A stretch of DNA of 64,000 nucleotides from the NCBI GenBank assembly GCA_945859605.1, contig OX243815.1, forward strand, positions 40,469,459 to 40,533,458. The letters run 5' to 3'. The first letter of the stretch is position 1. Every line of letters starts with the position of its first letter. Shown here piece after piece: positions 58,085-64,000 of this stretch. Origin of the DNA: Lumbricus rubellus. Lineage: Eukaryota > Annelida > Clitellata > Crassiclitellata > Lumbricidae. The notes under the pieces were generated by a model. The model was not told the DNA's origin and ran no database searches. It worked only from the letters and a program-made list of their open reading frames with translations. Both the position numbers and the translations under genes were made by a program.

Positions 58085-58605
58085 ATCATCACCATTATAG
58101 TCATCGTCGTCGTCGTAGTATATAACGACACTATACATGCATGTGTCATATTGAGAATGATTAGTGTAATATATATAGTGTCACCCTCCTCCTTACTCCA
58201 CAGTCCAAACTTGGGACTGGCATTGCCAAAGCACGAGCAGTGACGGAGTTTACTGCGTAGAGAGTCTAGAGACATCAAGGATTCAGTATATTTATGTCTC
58301 GCTCATGCAGCGTGTAATACGTGTCAGCGAGTGCTTGCTGGTGGAGGACAAGCTGATCGGTCGTGTCTTTACGGCTTCATCGTAATTGTTTTCTTGGGTT
58401 TCTTTATGCGACGAATGAATTATTTATTGAAGCGACGAATATTGTCTCCACAATGATATCAACGGATGGATGGATGTATGGCTGACGAATCTACGATCTG
58501 CATCGTATATCGATCTGTCTGTCATTCCATTGATATGAACCGACGACTGAATTGAGTTTCAGTGGTGAAAAATTGGTCTCTTAATGACCGTTCGGAGCGA
58601 CTTTA
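58085..58605. other. No recognisable gene
   Basis: CATC/CGTCGT remnants at 58081-58120, then unique-looking sequence. Confidence 0.4.
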
Positions 58606-58628
58606 AAGGCGCTATAGAAATGAAGGAC
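58606..58628 (+). mobile_element. Possible L2-type LINE tail remnant
   Basis: AAAGGCGCTATAGAAATGAA resembles the family tail GGCGCTATATAAAT...AAATGAA. Confidence 0.35.
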
Positions 58629-58678
58629 CTATACATTCTAGGAAAGGGAAATAACTCTCATATCTCGCTCTACCGATG

Positions 58679-58870
<192 letters not shown>

Positions 58871-59093
58871 CAGCCATTCATCCATCTACCCACCCACCCA
58901 CATGGATTGGAAAAGTGCGGGAAACTTATGGGGCATGTCTGCGGTTGGATTTACTTTTGCTTGGCACAGAGCTGGGTGGTTGGATTGGATTGGAACTTCA
59001 TTTCAGATGGCGACTGCAAGAGAGTCATGATCCGGCAGCCAACAATCCAGCAGCAGATAACTCACAGCCAAAGTGAGACTTCTATTCTGCTAA

Positions 59094-59362
59094 ATGTGAC
59101 GCAGTTACAACATTTTAAGCAATGCAATTCACATCCCGTTACAACATTTTAAGCAATGCGATTCACATCCCGTTATAACATTTTAAGCAATGCAATTCAC
59201 ATCCCGTTATTATTATTATAACATTTTAAGCAATGCAAATTCACATCCCCGTCATAACATTTTAAGCAAAGCAATGCAATTCACATCCCGTTATAACATT
59301 TTAGACAATGCAATTCACATCCCGTTATAACATTTTAAGCAATGCAATTCACATCCCGTTCT
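59094..59362. repeat. Minisatellite, unit about 35 bp, eight copies
   Basis: TTATAACATTTTAAGCAATG plus CAATTCACATCCCG repeated, with one TTATTATTA insertion (about 59210) and small indels. Confidence 0.95.
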
Positions 59363-59783
59363 GCGCATTAACACGAACACTTTATCTCATTCATTATTCA
59401 TGAGGCTCATAAGTGACACGATATACACACAGCTCATGAATAATTAATCATCGACGGGTCCAGAACATTCGCCTTAGCTGAGCCACGATACACGCTGATG
59501 TCTGCAGCCGCCGCGACGTCTGGCGACAACCTACGAAAGTCGTCTGCTGGGCAAGGTCAGAGGTCAGCGGTTGGGGAAATCGTGTCACTTCTCGGCTGCT
59601 GGATTATAACTTTTAACATGCACAATTGCACATCATTTATATATAGATATATACATATAGTCCAACTTCTATGCCTATAATAATACAAACTATCATATAT
59701 ATATATATATATATATATATGCACTGCACACTTATATAATTATATACATATATGTATATATATAGTCCTATTCTGTATGTATG

Positions 59784-59818
<35 letters not shown>

Positions 59819-60065
59819 CCGACCATTTATATATAGTTCTATTCTATGTATAGTCACTATAGTGTATGCGTATCCGTTTACGTATGCGTTGTGTATCTAA
59901 CGCGTTCGCCCGTACACCAGAATATATTGTGACAGGTTGAGACCAACAATTAAAGCTGCTAATTATCAACGCTTTCCATAATGCCGCACATTGGCAATGC
60001 CCATGCATGTGCTTTTGTATACTCATGCTGACATTCATAATTATATACGGCGTATTCTATAAATG
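59363..60065. other. No gene; AT arrays
   Basis: TATA-type arrays at 59638-59830. Frame at 59498-59680 without known motif. Confidence 0.45.
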
Positions 60066-60230
60066 CAGGGTGGGCCATAAAAGTAAGGTTTAAATATTAT
60101 GACGAAATTCGGTCAATGCATGTATGTAAACATGAATTGCCTTTAAGCGTGTAAAATGTGATTTAAAAATTCATACTTTTGACGAAGAATTTGGCAAAAA
60201 CCCTTAGAGGTACTTTTATGGCCCACCCTG
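60066..60230. mobile_element. 165-bp MITE, mariner-like ends
   Basis: Perfect 20-bp terminal inverted repeats: CAGGGTGGGCCATAAAAGTA (60066-60085) and TACTTTTATGGCCCACCCTG (60211-60230). The right flank is TA and the left TG, compatible with a TA target after one mutation. No coding capacity. Confidence 0.85.
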
Positions 60231-60267
60231 TACACATAGAGAATTTAGAGACACTGAAATGTTATAC

Positions 60268-60309
<42 letters not shown>

Positions 60310-61588
60310 TGCTATGGTAAACATACATATTCAATTTGTTCATAACTACAATTATGAGTACACTGACAGTACAGTGTACACTGTCCACCATCAGTTTGCT
60401 TCGTCTTTCTCTCTTTCCTCTTCTTTCTGTCGGAGCTGAAATTTCAACACATGTTTTACTTGTTAATCAATTTCCGTCGTTTAAAACTTATTTCATGATG
60501 TCAATCGATTATTTCTGTTGAACAATGATAATGCGAACTTGTATAGTTGTATAAGTTTACGTGCGGAAACATGAACGATCATTTTTTGCATCTAAATTTG
60601 AGGAGAATATTGATGAAGAAAATCCAAGATGGCGACAAATAGTTTTCACTGCAAAAAAGTAAACACTTCAATTGACATTTATTTTGAACAAAGAAACTTG
60701 TAACTGATTCAGTAACAACAATTTAAAAGTTTCACACTTTACCAAACAAATCAATCAAATTTGCTTGATTAATCAACATTACAATTTTGAAGATAAATCT
60801 ATTATTGTGACCCATGCACTGACCCTGGCTAATAATAGTAATTTAGCACTATTAATTTATTTTGCAATTCAGCCCTGCTTTCTTCAATCTAAGTTTCGCA
60901 CACTCGTCTCCATTTATAATGTCTTTATCGCCTAAAACAACTGCACCACCCTTATGCACAAATTTCCTATTTGTGGATGTTAATAAGCTTTTAGCGGGAT
61001 ACTTTTGTGGGTTGATAAAAAATTTTCAGGAACCTCCTCCTTACTTATAAATATATACCTGATAGGTCTATAGTCAAAATATCTTCTTATTCTCATGGCA
61101 CACTGCTATTTTTATTTTGCTGATTTTTTTATAACTTTCGTGTTGATCTCTCTGAATAAACAATTAAGTTTGAATTTATTTGAATGAAAATCATTTAATC
61201 ATAAATATACCAGCCCTATTACTTTTATAATTGAATCTGACCTCATCTCGTGGACGCTCTAAATGGCAAATGATGCACTATAATCATTGCACCAAAATAT
61301 GGATTTACAATTGCAAATATACCCTAATTATTCGTGATAATATAACTAGAGCATTCGCGCGAATCTGCGTGCGTGCATAGTGTGTGTATCACGTGTTCGT
61401 TCCTGCATGTACGGACTCGCATTCGGTCATCGACAGCATATATATATTCTGATGTGAGTTGCATCTTCTGTTAACTCTGGCATCTTCGACATAAATTGCC
61501 TCTAATTCGGCGCAGACGTTTTTTCGTGTAGGTTAGAGATGTCAGCTTTATCGACGGAGACTGACCGATATAAGCAGGGTCCGGTCCG
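60231..61588. other. No recognisable gene; TG run
   Basis: (TG)n at 60270-60308. AT-rich otherwise. Confidence 0.45.
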
Positions 61589-61704
61589 GGGTCAAAGCAG
61601 CCCATCCAGGGTCACGGATAGGTCAGATCGGGTCATCGCCATGCGGAGATGGACATGGCATGACAGGCTGTATGGTCAGACCACTCGACTGACCTTTGTG
61701 GTCA
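61589..61704. promoter_or_regulatory. Cluster of nuclear-receptor half-sites
   Basis: GGGTCA at 61589, 61609 and 61630, AGGTCA at 61620, TGGTCA at 61673 and 61699, TGACCT at 61690. GGGTCA-CGGAT-AGGTCA is a direct repeat with 5-bp spacing (DR5, retinoic-acid-type); AGGTCA-GATC-GGGTCA is DR4. Regulatory role and target gene are unknown. Confidence 0.35.
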
Positions 61705-61739
61705 CCCCCTCGGTCGCTAGGGGCGCTAGATGATGCCGA

Positions 61740-62630
61740 GGGATCGAGTAGACGAGAGATAGAGGCGGAGGAGGAAGAGGAGGTGGAATAGACTCCTTCC
61801 TTGCAGAGACGGATGCCGTGCCTCGCGGTCAGGTGGTTGGCATCGGGAAAGAGAGGGATAGAAAGGTGAGGAAGGAGGAGAGAGGGAGGGATGGCTGAAG
61901 CACCTGCGACGTCGTCAGGGGCAATTAGCAGGAAAGAAGGGGGAGAGGGTTAAGAGGCAGGAAGGTGAGTGAGACGAAGATGATGGCGGTGGGGTGGGTT
62001 GGTGGGGGGAAGGAGATGAGGAGAGTATGGAAGACATCGCGGTTGGAATTGGAGAATGTGAAGAAGACATGTGAAGAAGACATGTGAGTAGAGAAGGAAT
62101 ACAGAGCAACATAACTTAATCTGAAGGATGATGACGAATAGAAAAGGAAGAAGAAGAGAAGGAGGAGGGTAGGAGGAGGAGGCGAAGGAGGGGAAAGAGG
62201 AGGAGGAGAAGATGAGGAGAAAAGGTGGAGAAGAAGGAGAAAGGAATGAGACTGCATGCATGGAGGAGGAGGAGGAGGAGGAGGAGGAGGAAGAAGAAGA
62301 AGAGAGGGAGAGATGGAAAAAGAGGATAAGCGGAGGAGAAAGAAGGAAGAATGAGGTGAAACTGGGAAGACGGAAGAGGATTTCGATAGGGAAGAAGAAG
62401 AGAAGGAATAACCTGAGTAGGAGGAAGAGAAAGGGAGAAGGAGAAGTATTGAGACAATGAGAAGGACCGACAAGGACGATATATGGCGGCTGAAGGATGT
62501 AGGAGGAAGATGAGAACTAGAGGCGTTCATCGGAGGGTGGAGGGATAGATGGGTGGATGGTGGGTGGTTGGATGGGTGGAGGAAGTGAAGGAGACGGGAG
62601 AAATGAAGACAAGCAGAGATGGAGGAAATA
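61740..62630. repeat. GA-rich polypurine tract, about 890 bp
   Basis: GGAGGAGGA, GAAGAAGAA and GGAAGAGAA words throughout, e.g. (GAG)n at 62261-62300. Frames on both strands are compositional artefacts. Confidence 0.85.
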
Positions 62631-62774
62631 GACGTCAACAGGTGTCGCCACACGCATGCACCAGCTGACAACAGACACAAACGCTCCGACACATCAACTG
62701 ATGAAGACGATGACGACGACGATGAAATTGAATAAGAGAGTAACACAGACGCAGCCATATTGCACCGCCGAATG

Positions 62775-63190
<416 letters not shown>

Positions 63191-63217
63191 AGCAACGGTC
63201 AAGACTTTAACAAGACA

Positions 63218-63274
63218 GAATTATTATGCTATTATTGATATATAAACTTTATATCAATAATAGCATAATAATTC
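63218..63274. repeat. Perfect palindrome, 25-bp arms, 7-nt loop
   Basis: GAATTATTATGCTATTATTG plus ATATA, loop TAAACTT, then the exact reverse complement. Confidence 0.95.
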
Positions 63275-63304
63275 AGCTTTATTATAAAGTTTACATCTAC
63301 CCCT

Positions 63305-63352
63305 CATTAGTAATAAATAATAAATCAGATTATTTCATAGTTATTACTAATG
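63305..63352. repeat. Inverted repeat, 12-bp arms, 24-nt loop
   Basis: CATTAGTAATAA at 63305-63316 and TTATTACTAATG at 63341-63352. Confidence 0.8.
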
Positions 63353-63366
63353 TATACCGTATACTA

Positions 63367-64000
63367 CACCGTGAGGCATAAAAAAGGAAACCCCTAGAAA
63401 ATTCGTTATAATTTTAACAATTTTCAAACAATGTCAATGAAATTCAAGAAAATTATAGCTAAGTAGCAAGCAATGTAACAAAATTAAAGTTTTTGCAATT
63501 TACTGCTGGCCTTTAGCTTCTACGCATGCGCGAAGTCGCTTGCGCCATTCACGCATCGCCGAGTCAATAATTCGCTGCATGGTCAAGATCGTTCCAAGCT
63601 TGCAGTCGCCTTTTGTTGCGTTGCTACACAGCCTGCCTAGTGCATTTCATCTGGTTCATGGACAAAAAGTTATTCACAGTTGCTTCTCGTAGCAATACCA
63701 AAAATGTAGCAATTGGAACGCACACGTCCGACGTTTAGGAAATCTCTGATGGTGTCGGTCGGTGTTTCTTCTCTGGGGGCGCACGTCAATTCACTTTGTT
63801 GAACCGGGGGTAAAACTCAACGGCCAATACAAGGCATACAAAGACGTTTTATTCATGAAAGGCCTACCTGAAATTCGAGAACTCTCTTAATTTTACATTT
63901 TCCTGCAAGATGGTTTCCAGCGCACAGAGTTCGAGAAACGGTTGCACTTCTGACAAATGAAACTCCTGAATTCGTAATTCCTACACTATGGCCCCCTAAC
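63367..64000 (+). mobile_element. Mariner/Tc1-type transposon, left part, runs off the window
   Basis: Starts after a TA with CACCGTGAGGCATAAAAAAG, a typical mariner-like terminus. It contains a decayed transposase in the last 280 bases. The right end is outside the window. The 63390-63720 part is too decayed to translate. Confidence 0.65.
63722..64000 (+). pseudogene. Mariner/Tc1-type transposase, decayed catalytic region
   Basis: Three frame segments align in order: TRPTFRKSLMVSVGVSSLG (63722-63778); RTSIHFVEPGVKLNGQYKAY plus KDVLFMKGLPEIRELS, then a TAA at 63888-63890, then FYIFLQDG with the second catalytic Asp at 63909-63911; and, after a frameshift, PAHRVRETVALLTNETPEFV plus IPTLWPPN up to the window end. 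The order LPEIREL, QDG, RxRETVxLL, PxFIxPxxWPPN is the standard DDE domain of this superfamily. Two frameshifts and one stop make it inactive. The third acidic residue (after WPPNSPDLNP in relatives) is beyond the window. Confidence 0.85.

Noticed and set aside
59094..59362. Repeat plus spacer look of the 35-bp array
   Set aside because: No unique spacers; a plain minisatellite.

Overview
This is eukaryotic (metazoan) DNA, not prokaryotic. It shows spliced genes with GT/AG junctions, Pol III-type SINEs with A and B boxes, many decayed non-LTR retrotransposons, DNA transposons with intact target-site duplications (TSDs), and very dense microsatellites. The gene and repeat types (a Hes/Hairy bHLH-Orange gene, a short-interspersed element ending in a LINE-like tail, L2-type LINE tails, RNase H- and restriction-like-endonuclease LINEs, mariner and hAT-like elements) suggest a marine invertebrate. 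An echinoderm or another invertebrate deuterostome is my guess, not something proven. The palindrome TAGGCCTA occurs 13 times, against about one expected.

Genes. Only a few host coding parts are supported. (1) 409-796, minus strand: a first coding exon with a single type II membrane anchor, possibly an M13 (neprilysin/ECE-like) peptidase; its other exons lie left of the window. (2) 40731-44289, plus strand: a complete three-exon Hes-family repressor gene (bHLH, Orange, C-terminal WRPW), preceded at about 40147-40345 by a promoter-like block with a CRE, GC box, CCAAT box, a CSL/Su(H) site and a class C Hes site. (3) 57329-57495, plus strand: the last exon of a RING-finger-like protein, lying inside a fold-back element. 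A NRF1 plus ETS promoter-like block at 31541-31580 has no gene I can assign.

Layout. 1-9200 is LINE debris, minisatellites and microsatellites. 9202-15147 is a nested stack: a 5.9-kb hAT-like element (8-bp TSD) holding a 5'-truncated RNase H LINE (12-bp TSD), whose 3' UTR holds another element (10-bp TSD) made of about 298-bp tandem units; the hAT-like element also carries a higher-order minisatellite. 15-20 kb is microsatellite-rich, with one SINE. 20-30 kb has an L2-type LINE, a long-armed palindromic element, two 5'-truncated restriction-like-endonuclease LINE copies set in AAT repeats, a 91-bp satellite, SINE pieces and a 556-bp MITE. 30-40 kb is mostly simple repeats and SINEs. 40-44.3 kb is the Hes locus. 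44-53 kb holds long ATGT and TTGTTC/TTC arrays and a LINE inserted cleanly into a SINE. 53.4-54.9 kb is a second, shorter copy of the hAT-like family. 57-58 kb is the fold-back element. The right edge holds a GA-rich tract, a GAT array, two palindromes and a decayed mariner-type transposon running out of the window.

The genes do not form a pathway or operon. The window reads as a transposon-rich intergenic landscape around one developmental regulator. The unusual content is the record of nested insertions and the exon enclosed by a fold-back element. All family assignments are by eye from motifs; no database search was run.
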